46,417 nt of DNA from an uncultured Bacteroidales bacterium (GTDB taxonomy: Bacteria > Bacteroidota > Bacteroidia > Bacteroidales > FEN-979): contig CAIYJU010000067.1 of assembly GCA_903926565.1 (NCBI GenBank), positions 1 to 46,417 on the forward strand, read 5' to 3'. This document shows, piece after piece, positions 1 through 7,279 of the stretch. Under the pieces are notes generated by a model. It was not told where the DNA came from. It searched no databases and saw nothing but the letters and a program-made list of their open reading frames with translations. Each line of letters begins with the position of its first letter. Position 1 is the first letter of the stretch. Both the position numbers and the translations under genes were made by a program.

Positions 1-1173
1 GCTGTTGCACCAAAATTTGAAGGGTTGGCAAAGCTATACGGCAACGACATCAAATTTGTGAAAATGTTTCGTCAGGAGAACAAACCATTGGCTGAGAAAC
101 TCGGTGTGAGGTCCTCCCCTACGCTTCTGTTTTTCGATAACGGCATACAATCACCTGTCACACTGACCGGCGGCATAAAACGAAGTGACATCATCATTCA
201 GCTTGACGGTCTGTTAACTGCGGAGAGGGTTTTCGAGATCAAACAAGAGATCAAACCAACTGTTTCTGAATTTGATGTCCTGATTCTCGGCGCTGGTCCT
301 GGCGGACTTACCGCCGGCCTCTACCTTTGTCAGGCCAAAGTGAATACTGTCCTCATTGATATCGCACTCCCGGGAGGCCATGTTTCGACGACTCACGAAG
401 TTTCAAATTATCCAGGTTTTATCGATCCACAGCCAGGCTATCTGCTGTCGCATAACATGTCGGAACAAACCAAACAATGCGGAACAATTTATAAAGTTGC
501 TGTTGATGTTTCAAAAATCGACCTTGAGAAAAAAGAGGTTGTGGTTGATGAATTCGAGACAATAAGGGCTAAAAAAATAATCATTGCAACGGGGACCTCC
601 CCCAACCTGATGGGCATTGCCGGTGAAAAAGAGCTGAAAGGCAAAGGCATCTCCTATTGTGCAACCTGCGATGCCAAGTATTACGGCGATAAGGAAGTTG
701 TTGTTATCGGAGGTGGAAATTCCGCAGTGGAAGAAGCAGATTTCATCAGCAGGTTTGCCAGCAAGATCACCATGGTACACCAGTTTGCCACGTTAACAGC
801 CAATAAACAGGCACAGGAGAAACTGTTCGCGAATCCTAAAATAAACATTCTTTTTGAGCATGAACCAAGATCATTTGTTCGCGAAGGAGAAAAGTTAATC
901 ACCGGGGTTGAAGATTTAAAGACAAAGACAATCACTAAACTGACCAGCGACGGGGTGTTTGTTTTTATCGGAATGAAACCCAACATTGATTTGTTCAGAG
1001 ACAAATTGACCTTAGACACCTGGGGTTATATAAAAACGGACGAAGATATGCGTACCAGTATGCCGGGCATTTATGCCGTGGGTGATGTTATCAGTAAAAA
1101 ATACAGGCAGATTACCACGGCTGTAGCTGATGGAACCATTGCTGCCATTGCCATTGCAAAAGAGTTGAATTAA
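1..1173 (+). CDS. Thioredoxin / thioredoxin reductase fusion, 5'-truncated by window edge
   Basis: The reading frame is already open at base 1, so the true start lies outside the window. The first ~75 residues look like the C-terminal half of a thioredoxin fold: an 'LGVRSSPTLLFF' stretch with the cis-proline region, followed by a glycine-containing strand. The CxxC of that thioredoxin would lie upstream. From about residue 90 onward it is a low-molecular-weight thioredoxin reductase: FAD motif GAGPGG, redox-active CATC at nt 658-669, NADPH motif GGGNSA, and the closing FAD motif 'GIYAVGDV'. The enzyme would pass electrons from NADPH through FAD to the CATC pair and probably to its own thioredoxin domain. 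Thioredoxin is N-terminal here, the reverse of the TrxR-Trx order known from Mycobacterium leprae. The reductase identity is certain; the fusion rests on the partial domain seen. Confidence 0.9.
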   Translation, partial: AVAPKFEGLAKLYGNDIKFVKMFRQENKPLAEKLGVRSSPTLLFFDNGIQSPVTLTGGIKRSDIIIQLDGLLTAERVFEIKQEIKPTVSEFDVLILGAGPGGLTAGLYLCQAKVNTVLIDIALPGGHVSTTHEVSNYPGFIDPQPGYLLSHNMSEQTKQCGTIYKVAVDVSKIDLEKKEVVVDEFETIRAKKIIIATGTSPNLMGIAGEKELKGKGISYCATCDAKYYGDKEVVVIGGGNSAVEEADFISRFASKITMVHQFATLTANKQAQEKLFANPKINILFEHEPRSFVREGEKLITGVEDLKTKTITKLTSDGVFVFIGMKPNIDLFRDKLTLDTWGYIKTDEDMRTSMPGIYAVGDVISKKYRQITTAVADGTIAAIAIAKELN

Positions 1174-1189
1174 CCAGAAAAAGAGAGCC

Positions 1190-1597
1190 ATGAAAACAAA
1201 CCAACTGATCATCGAACAGGTAAGCCCTTTTAATGTACCTGTAACCGTAGAGAAACTTATCGAAGCTGCAACTCAAAGAGAATGGCAGAATCCGGCCACC
1301 CACAATCTTCAGCAATCACTGGCTAAAGCAGGCAAAAATGTCAGACCTGTGCAGGTTGTCGAAATTTGCAAACCGGAATATTCAGGACGTTTACTTGAGC
1401 TGGATGATGAGCGGATCGCTTCCGTTCTCATGCCTTGCCGCATCTCGGTCTATGAGAAAGCAGATGGCAAAACGTATATTGCCATGCTTGACATGACTCA
1501 GATCGCCGATGGAATTGTAAGTACAGTTGTTGAAGCCATCCATGGTGCCTCTGAAGAATCTATGGAGATCATTCAATCTGTCATCAGTTCAAGGTAA
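1190..1597 (+). CDS. DUF302 domain protein
   Basis: A 135-residue soluble protein with no signal peptide. The order of its segments fits the DUF302 family: an N-terminal segment, a 'VVEICKPEYSGRLLELDDERI' region, a 'LMPCRISVYEK' strand and a 'DGKTYIAMLD' strand. In other members the conserved cysteines and proline sit in the same strands. The biochemical role of DUF302 is unknown; members often lie near redox or heavy-metal genes. It starts 16 nt after the thioredoxin reductase fusion on the same strand, so the two are probably co-transcribed, which would fit a thiol-redox context. This link is inferred from position only. Confidence 0.75.
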   Translation: MKTNQLIIEQVSPFNVPVTVEKLIEAATQREWQNPATHNLQQSLAKAGKNVRPVQVVEICKPEYSGRLLELDDERIASVLMPCRISVYEKADGKTYIAMLDMTQIADGIVSTVVEAIHGASEESMEIIQSVISSR

Positions 1598-1616
1598 AAG
1601 GCCAGGCCGGTCGGTT

Positions 1617-1853
1617 TCAACATGCACAGGGCCGGCTTACCATGAAGTAACCCAGAAAGCCTCCAAAAGCAATGCTTCCATATGGGCTACTTGTTATTGC
1701 ACAAGTACCTGAAGAGCAACCTATAAAATGATAATAAAGGAAACCGCCCAGGCCACCCAATGCAATAAAGAACAATGGTTTCCAATATGCCCAGGTTTTA
1801 ACTCTTTCCTTTATTGGAAGGTCTTCGGTGTTTGTCTTACATGAATCTGACAT
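1617..1853 (-). CDS. Small membrane protein, DUF6132-like
   Basis: A 78-residue protein with a short charged N-terminus and two hydrophobic helices (about residues 27-45 and 58-72), separated by a cysteine-containing loop 'GCSSGTCAITSSPYGSI'. This GC-x-SGTC-x-ITS loop is the hallmark of the small Bacteroidota membrane family DUF6132, usually found next to thioredoxin or rhodanese-type genes. It converges with the DUF302 gene, with about 20 nt between their stops. The C-terminus has two further cysteines (PCAC). Function is unknown; the paired cysteines suggest a thiol or metal role, which is inference. Confidence 0.7.
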   Translation of the reverse strand: MSDSCKTNTEDLPIKERVKTWAYWKPLFFIALGGLGGFLYYHFIGCSSGTCAITSSPYGSIAFGGFLGYFMVSRPCAC

Positions 1854-2063
1854 GTTGATTTGCTTTATAAATATTTAAAACTTCATGGAAAATCTGGTAT
1901 AAGGTCAGCACAATTCCGACCATCCTGATTCTTTTGCAAAGTAACGAATAAAAAACCAGACAAGTGCTATTTATGCGATTTATTTTGGCACACTATTTGA
2001 CACATATAGATTTTGACATATTAAATTAGTATATCCATAAATTCACCTCAAATTCAAAAAATT

Positions 2064-2267
2064 ATGAAAAAGAACATGGGAACCATCGACATTGCAGCCA
2101 GGTTATTGGTTGCAGCCTTACTGATCGTGCTCTATTTTATGCAGGTCGTTACCGGAACTGCCGGCATTTTACTATTGGTTTTAGCCGGTGTATTCATTCT
2201 CACAGGCATTGTGCGTTTTTGCCCGCTTTATTTGCCTTTTGGGATTAACACCCAGGGGAAGAAATAA
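2064..2267 (+). CDS. DUF2892 / YgaP-type small inner-membrane protein
   Basis: A 67-residue protein opening with 'KNMGTIDIAARLLVAALLI' and two hydrophobic segments, then an 'RFCPLYLPFGINT' tail. This is the DUF2892 pattern (N-M-G-x-x-D-x-x-x-R at the N-terminus, C-P-x-Y-x-x-x-G at the C-terminus), found as the membrane part of YgaP-type rhodaneses and as stand-alone proteins. It is followed by a strong terminator and looks monocistronic. With the DUF302 and DUF6132 genes it forms a small set of membrane/redox proteins next to the thioredoxin reductase. The exact function is not known. Confidence 0.75.
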   Translation: MKKNMGTIDIAARLLVAALLIVLYFMQVVTGTAGILLLVLAGVFILTGIVRFCPLYLPFGINTQGKK

Positions 2268-2297
2268 GAGGCAGCCATCAGAAATTGCTAAGATTTA

Positions 2298-2329
2298 AAA
2301 AGGCCGGGGAGAAAATTCCCCGGCCTTTT
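2298..2329 (+). terminator. Rho-independent terminator after the DUF2892 gene
   Basis: A perfect 13-bp stem (AAAAGGCCGGGGA, 2298-2310, pairs with 2317-2329) closes a 6-nt loop and ends in four T. The stem is symmetric (A-run on one side, T-run on the other), so it could work on both strands. It separates the redox group from zwf. Confidence 0.85.
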
Positions 2330-2371
2330 GTCAATATTCCATTGGGGAATAAACATGAAAGTGAATTATAA

Positions 2372-2402
2372 TTGGCAAAACGTATTATTCGACATAAATT
2401 TG
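2372..2402 (+). promoter_or_regulatory. Bacteroidota-type promoter of zwf-pgl
   Basis: TTG at 2372-2374 and TAAATTTG at 2395-2402 are separated by 20 nt, matching the -33/-7 arrangement (TTTG/TTG - about 20 nt - TAnnTTTG) of the Bacteroidota housekeeping sigma factor. Transcription would start near 2409, giving a leader of about 14 nt before the zwf ATG at 2423. Confidence 0.6.
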
Positions 2403-2422
2403 CCTCGTCCAACGATACGTAA

Positions 2423-3943
2423 ATGAACATCTCTGAAAATCATATTTATGTCATTTTCGGCGCCTCCGGCGACCTGACCAGGCGGAAACTCGTTCCTGCT
2501 TTATATTCGCTTTTTATCCGGAAACTGTTACCTGATAATTTTGCGCTCCTGGGCGTTTCACGTTCTTCTGTTTCTACCGCTGAATTCAGGGAACAGATGA
2601 GATCAGCCATCAACCAGTTTAAGGAAATTGATGATGTATCCGGTATAGAGGAATTCGTCAGGAAACTCTTTTACACGACCATTCAGTTCGATGATGTTTC
2701 CACCTATAGTGCCCTGAAACAGGAACTTGCTCTGTTACGTTCAGAGTCGAACATCTGTGGGAATACTATTTTTTATCTTTCCACACCGCCCGGCCTGTAT
2801 GGAGTTATCCCTGCGAATCTTGCGGCAGTCGGCCTGAACCTTCAGGATGACGGCTGGAAGCGCCTGATCATTGAGAAACCTTTTGGCAATGACCTGGGGT
2901 CGGCAATGCAACTGAAAGAGAGCCTCCTCCTGGATTGGAGTGAAGACCAAATTTTCAGGATCGACCACTATTTAGGAAAGGAAACCGTTCAGAACCTTCT
3001 GGTAACAAGGTTTTCAAACGGAATGTTTGAGCCGTTATGGAACCGGAATTACATTCATCATGTGGAGATCACCTCCGCTGAAAGCATTGGTATCGAAAAG
3101 CGGGGCGGATATTACGAAACTTCAGGTGCACTCCGCGATATGGTGCAGAACCATCTTTTGCAGGTTACTGCACTTACTGCGATGGAACCGCCATCTTCGC
3201 TGGAACCGGCAGCCATCCGAAACGAGATCCTTAAAGTATTTCAATCCCTTCGCCCCATACAACGTAAAGACGTTCAACATGTTGCAATTCGCGGACAATA
3301 TCTCTCATCCACCATCAAAGGAACAGTTGTCCCGGGTTACAGGGAAGAGGCTGGTGTTGCTCCGGATTCCCAGACAGAGACCTTCGTTGCCTTGAAATTT
3401 TACATCGACAACTGGCGCTGGGGCGGAGTCCCGTTTTATATCCGCACCGGGAAACGTCTGCCGACGCGTGTTACAGAAATCGTGATCCATTTCAAGCCAA
3501 CCCCACATTTCCTGTTTTCGGGTGACAAGCACCGTCAATCCTGCAATCAACTGGTAATCAGGATTCAGCCGGATGAAGGCATATTGCTAAAATTCGGGAT
3601 GAAAACTCCAGGCTCCGGATTTGAAGTTCAGAATGTGAACATGGAGTTTCACTACGACGATCTCTCCATCCAAAGACTGCCGTCAGCTTATGAACGGCTT
3701 ATCTATGATTCCATCAAAGGAGATGCAACATTGTTTGCGCGCACGGAAGAGGTGCTTGAAGCCTGGAAATTTTTAACCCCGGTGATGGATGTGTGGAAAA
3801 ACGGGCATGAGGTTCCTTTGTACGGCTATCCTGCGGGCACCTGGGGCCCCGATAATGTGGACGACCTGATTGAAGATAAAGAGATGACCTGGCGCTATCC
3901 ATGTAAAAACCTCTCGGACGACGGATTTTTTTGTGAACTCTGA
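2423..3943 (+). CDS. zwf: Glucose-6-phosphate 1-dehydrogenase
   Basis: This cytosolic enzyme oxidises glucose 6-phosphate to 6-phosphogluconolactone with NADP+, the first step of the oxidative pentose phosphate pathway. At 506 residues it has the usual length. The N-terminal dinucleotide motif 'GASGDLTRRKL' (about residues 14-24) and the active-site signature 'RIDHYLGKE' with its catalytic histidine are intact. The C-terminal domain keeps 'IRTGKRLPTR' and 'WKFLTPVMDVW'. The ATG at 2423 lies just behind a good promoter. The stop codon is almost joined to pgl, so zwf-pgl form a two-gene operon. No 6-phosphogluconate dehydrogenase (gnd), which often completes this operon, is seen. Confidence 0.97.
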   Translation: MNISENHIYVIFGASGDLTRRKLVPALYSLFIRKLLPDNFALLGVSRSSVSTAEFREQMRSAINQFKEIDDVSGIEEFVRKLFYTTIQFDDVSTYSALKQELALLRSESNICGNTIFYLSTPPGLYGVIPANLAAVGLNLQDDGWKRLIIEKPFGNDLGSAMQLKESLLLDWSEDQIFRIDHYLGKETVQNLLVTRFSNGMFEPLWNRNYIHHVEITSAESIGIEKRGGYYETSGALRDMVQNHLLQVTALTAMEPPSSLEPAAIRNEILKVFQSLRPIQRKDVQHVAIRGQYLSSTIKGTVVPGYREEAGVAPDSQTETFVALKFYIDNWRWGGVPFYIRTGKRLPTRVTEIVIHFKPTPHFLFSGDKHRQSCNQLVIRIQPDEGILLKFGMKTPGSGFEVQNVNMEFHYDDLSIQRLPSAYERLIYDSIKGDATLFARTEEVLEAWKFLTPVMDVWKNGHEVPLYGYPAGTWGPDNVDDLIEDKEMTWRYPCKNLSDDGFFCEL

Positions 3944-3944
3944 C

Positions 3945-4670
3945 ATGGAACACTCACTCAGAATTGCAAAGTCCAATGATGAACTTGCTGATATTTTTGC
4001 ATCGGTGCTGGTGAAGCATATCAATGAAACACCGGACGATCGATGTTTTTCATGGGTCTTATCAGGTGGCGCAACCCCGAAAATGATCTTTGAAAAGATC
4101 GCGCTCTGCTATAAAGATTTAACAGACTGGAATAAAGTCAATATTTTCTGGGGCGACGAGCGTTGTGTGGGGCCTGAAGATTCTGAAAGCAATTATAAAA
4201 TGGCCAGGGAGAGCCTCCTCGACAAGGTGCCGGTTCCTTCGTCGAATATTTTCAGAATTCAGGGTGAATCATTTCCGGCAGACGAAGCCGTAAGATACGC
4301 TGACCAATTCCTGAAGAATGTAAACACAGTGAATGGATTTCCCCGGGCCGACCTGCTGATGCTTGGACTTGGCGAGGATGGTCATACCGCCTCCATTTTT
4401 CCTTCAAATATTCAGCTTTTCAGCAGTAATAAGCTTTTTGAGACCGCCGAACATCCTCAGACAAAGCAAAAAAGAATAACCGCAACAGGCAAAATCATCA
4501 ACCATGCAAAAATGGTTGTCATTATTGCAACCGGTGAAAACAAATCCACCGTTGTAGCCCGGATCATAAACAAGAGTAATGGCTGCGATCTCCTCCCGGC
4601 TTCGTGTATCCGACCGGAACATGGTGAGGTTTTATGGCTGCTTGATCAGGAAGCAGCAAAGAGGTTATGA
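3945..4670 (+). CDS. pgl: 6-phosphogluconolactonase
   Basis: It hydrolyses 6-phosphogluconolactone, the product of the preceding Zwf, to 6-phosphogluconate. Family motifs of the DevB/NagB-like fold are present: 'LSGGATPKMIFEKI' near the N-terminus, 'FWGDERCVGPEDSESNY' in the middle and 'GLGEDGHTASIFP' with the catalytic histidine. The ATG at 3945 is one base after the zwf stop; a GTG at 3933 would also work and would overlap zwf by 11 nt. I prefer the ATG because the protein then begins with the short N-terminus usual for this family. It is the last gene before a 400-nt gap. Confidence 0.95.
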   Translation: MEHSLRIAKSNDELADIFASVLVKHINETPDDRCFSWVLSGGATPKMIFEKIALCYKDLTDWNKVNIFWGDERCVGPEDSESNYKMARESLLDKVPVPSSNIFRIQGESFPADEAVRYADQFLKNVNTVNGFPRADLLMLGLGEDGHTASIFPSNIQLFSSNKLFETAEHPQTKQKRITATGKIINHAKMVVIIATGENKSTVVARIINKSNGCDLLPASCIRPEHGEVLWLLDQEAAKRL

Positions 4671-4942
4671 TAACCGGATCGAATAGGTCCTTGAACCTTC
4701 ATTTTTGTAATATGTCAAAACAATCATCCGAATGGTGAATTTAAGGGCGTGGACCGTGTACGTCAATAATTATTGTTAAACATTGATATTCTGTTTTTTA
4801 AAAGATATTCACCAGCTCTTTCTTACGGATTTCCACAAAGTAAATTTACAAATATCCCCTATTGCGCAGGTGTAGTTTTAGACCGACATTTACCAATACA
4901 TTCATACGAAGAAAATAGGGTAAATAAACTTTTTTAATGTGC

Positions 4943-4970
4943 TTTTCTAAATTGTGGTTGGTTTAGAAAA
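4943..4970 (+). other. Hairpin upstream of a terminator, possible small RNA
   Basis: TTTTCTAAA (4943-4951) pairs perfectly with TTTAGAAAA (4962-4970) around a 10-nt loop. It lies 12 nt upstream of the strong terminator hairpin. The nearest upstream gene ends 270 nt away, so the two hairpins could belong to a separate short transcript rather than to the pgl 3' end. I could not find a clear promoter for such an RNA. Confidence 0.3.
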
Positions 4971-4982
4971 TTCTCTCCCTGT

Positions 4983-5024
4983 GAAACCCCAAAAAGCAAA
5001 AGCTTTTCTGGGGTTTCCTTTTTT
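4983..5024 (+). terminator. Strong rho-independent terminator left of the cluster
   Basis: GAAACCCC (4983-4990) pairs with GGGGTTTC (5010-5017). The stem is extended inward by AAAAGC (4992-4997) with GCTTTT (5002-5007) across one bulged position, leaving an AAAA loop. It is followed by CTTTTTT (5018-5024). It would stop transcription coming from the zwf-pgl side before the biosynthetic cluster. Confidence 0.8.
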
Positions 5025-5044
5025 CATGCATTTACTTTTTTCCA

Positions 5045-5052
5045 TACTTTTG
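5045..5052 (+). promoter_or_regulatory. -7 element ahead of the first cluster gene
   Basis: TACTTTTG matches TAnnTTTG. No clear TTTG box sits 19-21 nt upstream, because that region is the terminator T-tract. The predicted start near 5059 gives a leader of about 24 nt to the ATG at 5083. Confidence 0.4.
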
Positions 5053-5082
5053 CAGATTCACTCATGCCAAAAATGATCTGTT

Positions 5083-5469
5083 ATGCTCTCCGGAGTGTTT
5101 TTTGATATTCAATCGTTTAATTGTGAATCTGTTGAAGGTTCCCAGACCAAACTTCTTGTGACTGTCTCTCTCAATGACAGCCACCCGATTTTTACCGGGC
5201 ACTTTCCCGGGAATCCGGTAGTGCCCGGAGTTTGCCAGATTCAGATGATAAAAGAACTGGTTGAAAAAGCTGTTAAGCAACAACTTAGACTTACTGAGTC
5301 AGACAACATAAAGTTCTTGTCGATGATCAGTCCACTGGTTAACAACCAACTGGAATTTGTTGTACAAATAAAACCTTCAGAAGAGCGGCAAATAGTTGTC
5401 ATTGCCTCTATCGGTGCCGGAACAACCCAATTTCTAAAATTTAAGGGAAAATTTCAACCTGCTGGATAA
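5083..5469 (+). CDS. FabZ/ApeI-like hotdog dehydratase homologue, catalytic Glu replaced
   Basis: A 128-residue hotdog-fold protein. The family signature 'GHFPGNPVVPGV' (residues 39-50) aligns with FabZ, and His40 corresponds to its catalytic histidine. The residue at the position of the FabZ catalytic glutamate is Gln54 ('PGVCQIQ' against 'PGVLILE'). FabZ enzymes dehydrate 3-hydroxyacyl-ACP; divergent members of this kind serve aryl polyene and other specialised acyl assembly lines. With Gln in place of Glu the protein may be a weak dehydratase, an isomerase or a non-catalytic binding protein. It is the first gene of the cluster, and its TAA overlaps the ATG of the thioesterase gene by one base (TAATG), so the two are translationally coupled. 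Confidence 0.75.
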   Translation: MLSGVFFDIQSFNCESVEGSQTKLLVTVSLNDSHPIFTGHFPGNPVVPGVCQIQMIKELVEKAVKQQLRLTESDNIKFLSMISPLVNNQLEFVVQIKPSEERQIVVIASIGAGTTQFLKFKGKFQPAG

Positions 5470-5858
5470 TGGCGAATAAACAGATAATAACCTTCACCGC
5501 ACGTGGCTATGAGCTTGATTCTTACAACCATATTAACAATGCAGTTTACCTGAATTATTTTGAACATGCCAGGTGGGAATATTTAAGACAACTGAATATA
5601 TATGAATTTCTAAAAGAGAACCAGAACCTGCCTGTGGTTACCGATGTGCATATCAGATATCAGCGCGAGATTAAAATTTTCGATGCACTTAGGATAGAGT
5701 CGTATTGCATCCTTGAAAAACCATATTTGATTTTTCACCAGAAAATCATGAACCTCACCACGGGCCTGTCATCTGCACGGGCCACCACGAAGCTGATATT
5801 TATTGGCAAAGACAAAATAGTCGGGGATGTCCCATCTGAAATTTTATCCGCCATCTAA
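5469..5858 (+). CDS. 4HBT-family acyl thioesterase (YbgC/FcbC-like)
   Basis: A 129-residue hotdog thioesterase. The active-site loop 'DSYNHINNAVYLNYFEHAR' (residues 17-35) follows the 4-hydroxybenzoyl-CoA thioesterase pattern D-x-x-x-H-x-N-N-x-x-Y-x-x-Y-x-E-x-A-R, with catalytic Asp17. The enzyme would hydrolyse an acyl-CoA or acyl-ACP thioester in the cytosol. In a type II assembly line this could be product release or editing. It overlaps the preceding dehydratase-like gene by one base and is followed 12 nt later by the first crotonase. Substrate cannot be read from the sequence. Confidence 0.85.
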   Translation: MANKQIITFTARGYELDSYNHINNAVYLNYFEHARWEYLRQLNIYEFLKENQNLPVVTDVHIRYQREIKIFDALRIESYCILEKPYLIFHQKIMNLTTGLSSARATTKLIFIGKDKIVGDVPSEILSAI

Positions 5859-5870
5859 CAACAACACCCG

Positions 5871-6623
5871 ATGACTAAATTGAATACTGTAACTTTTGAA
5901 GTCATCGATTGCATCGGGATTATCCGTCTGAACACTCCTCCGGCCAACGAACTCGCCGTTCCTGAATTTATCTCCCCTGCCCTTTTTCAACAATGGACCG
6001 CAACGCAAACTCTGAAAGGGTTAATCATCATGGGAGAGGGTAAAAATTTTTCCACCGGTGGCAATCTTGAAACAATTTTTAAGAACAGCAGCAACCCTGA
6101 AACCCTGATGACGATGATGCAGGACGGCCACGCGCTGCTTAACACAATTTACAACCTGGATATCCCTGTCATTGCAGCAATAAACCGTGTTTGTTTTGGC
6201 GGCGGACTGGAAATTGCACTTGCCTGCCACATCAGGGTCGCCTCGGAAAATGCCCTGCTTGCTTTCCCGGAATCAAACCAGAACCTCATGCCGGGCATGG
6301 GAGGCACTTTCAGACTTCCCGCACTGACTGGTGTCTCAGAGGCTGCCAGGATTATTCTCAGCGGAGATATCGTCAATGCCACAGATGCCAAAGCCCTCGG
6401 GATTATCGATCATGTCGCCCCGAAAGACCAGGCATTTGAATTTGCCTGGCAACTGATGCAAAAAATGACCCGTGACCGTCCTGTAAAAGTGATCAGGTCT
6501 GTTATGCGATCCTTGAAGAATTCCTTTGAGTTATCACAGGATCAGGCAATAACAGAAGAGATCAGGTTATTTTGTGAACTGGCTCAGGATGAAGCCATAC
6601 GACGTAACACTGAGGAGACCTGA
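5871..6623 (+). CDS. Enoyl-CoA hydratase/isomerase family protein (crotonase A)
   Basis: A 250-residue crotonase. The oxyanion-hole segments 'GKNFSTGGN' (about 57-65) and 'CFGGGLEIALAC' (108-119) are in place. Both glutamates typical of true hydratases, Glu114 and Glu134 ('FPESNQNLMPGMGG'), are kept and are 20 residues apart as in rat enoyl-CoA hydratase. Hydration/dehydration chemistry is therefore possible, as is isomerisation. It is immediately followed by a second crotonase and then a KAS III-like gene. Tandem crotonases next to a thiolase-fold enzyme recall beta-branching cassettes (ECH1/ECH2), but no HMG-CoA-synthase-type enzyme is recognisable, so the simpler reading is a dehydratase or isomerase acting on a carrier-bound chain. 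Confidence 0.85.
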   Translation: MTKLNTVTFEVIDCIGIIRLNTPPANELAVPEFISPALFQQWTATQTLKGLIIMGEGKNFSTGGNLETIFKNSSNPETLMTMMQDGHALLNTIYNLDIPVIAAINRVCFGGGLEIALACHIRVASENALLAFPESNQNLMPGMGGTFRLPALTGVSEAARIILSGDIVNATDAKALGIIDHVAPKDQAFEFAWQLMQKMTRDRPVKVIRSVMRSLKNSFELSQDQAITEEIRLFCELAQDEAIRRNTEET

Positions 6624-6624
6624 T

Positions 6625-7275
6625 ATGACAATTCAGTGGCATTCAGAAAACCAGGTCGGGCGGCTGACCCTCAACCAGCCTCCGTCGAATACCATGACGA
6701 TGGGATTCTTCCGTGAATTGCGTATTCTGGTAACTGAGATTTCGATGGATCACACACTTAAGGCCATCCTCATCAGCGGGAGCGGCAGGCATTACTCATC
6801 CGGAGCAGATATCACCGAATTATTGAATAATGTGAACCAGCAGACAATGCTTGAAAATTACCAGGCCATGCTGATGCTTGAACAATTGAAGATACCCCTG
6901 ATTTCTGCAATTCGTGGTGCCTGCCTTGGTTCGGCATTTGAGCTGGCACTCTTTTCCCATTTCAGAATTTGTGCAGAAGAAGCAGTTCTTGGTTTGCCTG
7001 AATCAACTTTTAACCTGATGCCCGGACTAGGCGGAATTCAGCGGGTTGCTGCGCTGGCAGGCCGCGCCAAGGCAGTGGAAATCATCCTGCGTGGAAATAC
7101 TTTTACGGGTCGGGAGGCCCTGGAATCTGGTCTTGTTGATGCAGTAGTTCCCAAAAATGAGGTGTTGCCATGTTCACTGGCTTTTGCAGATGCACTGCCG
7201 CAAACTCTTACCGGAATCGACCGGAAAGCTTTACTTTATAAATATTTCAAGCCATCACATGCGACCATATCATAA
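6625..7275 (+). CDS. Enoyl-CoA hydratase/isomerase family protein (crotonase B)
   Basis: A 216-residue crotonase starting at ATG 6625, one base after the stop of crotonase A, with an AGGAGA ribosome-binding-like sequence at 6613-6618. The oxyanion-hole motif is 'GRHYSSGAD'. Glu106 ('GSAFELALFSHFR') and Glu126 ('GLPESTFNLMPGLGG') correspond to the two catalytic glutamates. It shares 'PES-x-x-NLMPG-x-GG' with crotonase A, but the GGG ahead of the first glutamate has become GSAF, so the two may have diverged to different steps (for example dehydratase and decarboxylase/isomerase). At 216 residues it is short for a crotonase (usually ~255), mainly because the C-terminal helical region is reduced. 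Confidence 0.85.
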   Translation: MTIQWHSENQVGRLTLNQPPSNTMTMGFFRELRILVTEISMDHTLKAILISGSGRHYSSGADITELLNNVNQQTMLENYQAMLMLEQLKIPLISAIRGACLGSAFELALFSHFRICAEEAVLGLPESTFNLMPGLGGIQRVAALAGRAKAVEIILRGNTFTGREALESGLVDAVVPKNEVLPCSLAFADALPQTLTGIDRKALLYKYFKPSHATIS

Positions 7276-7279
7276 CCAA

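Larger units (their letters stand above)
4671..5082. other. Gene-free gap between pgl and the biosynthetic cluster
   Basis: No convincing coding sequence on either strand. The first 200 nt are AT-rich without clear structure. From 4943 there are two consecutive hairpins (listed separately), then a -7-like TACTTTTG at 5045-5052 ahead of the first cluster gene. The gap marks the left edge of the cluster. Confidence 0.6.

Noticed and set aside
7157..7279. Early start of the KAS III-like gene
   Set aside because: It overlaps crotonase B and its peptide has no FabH-like character; ATG 7280 gives the normal N-terminus.
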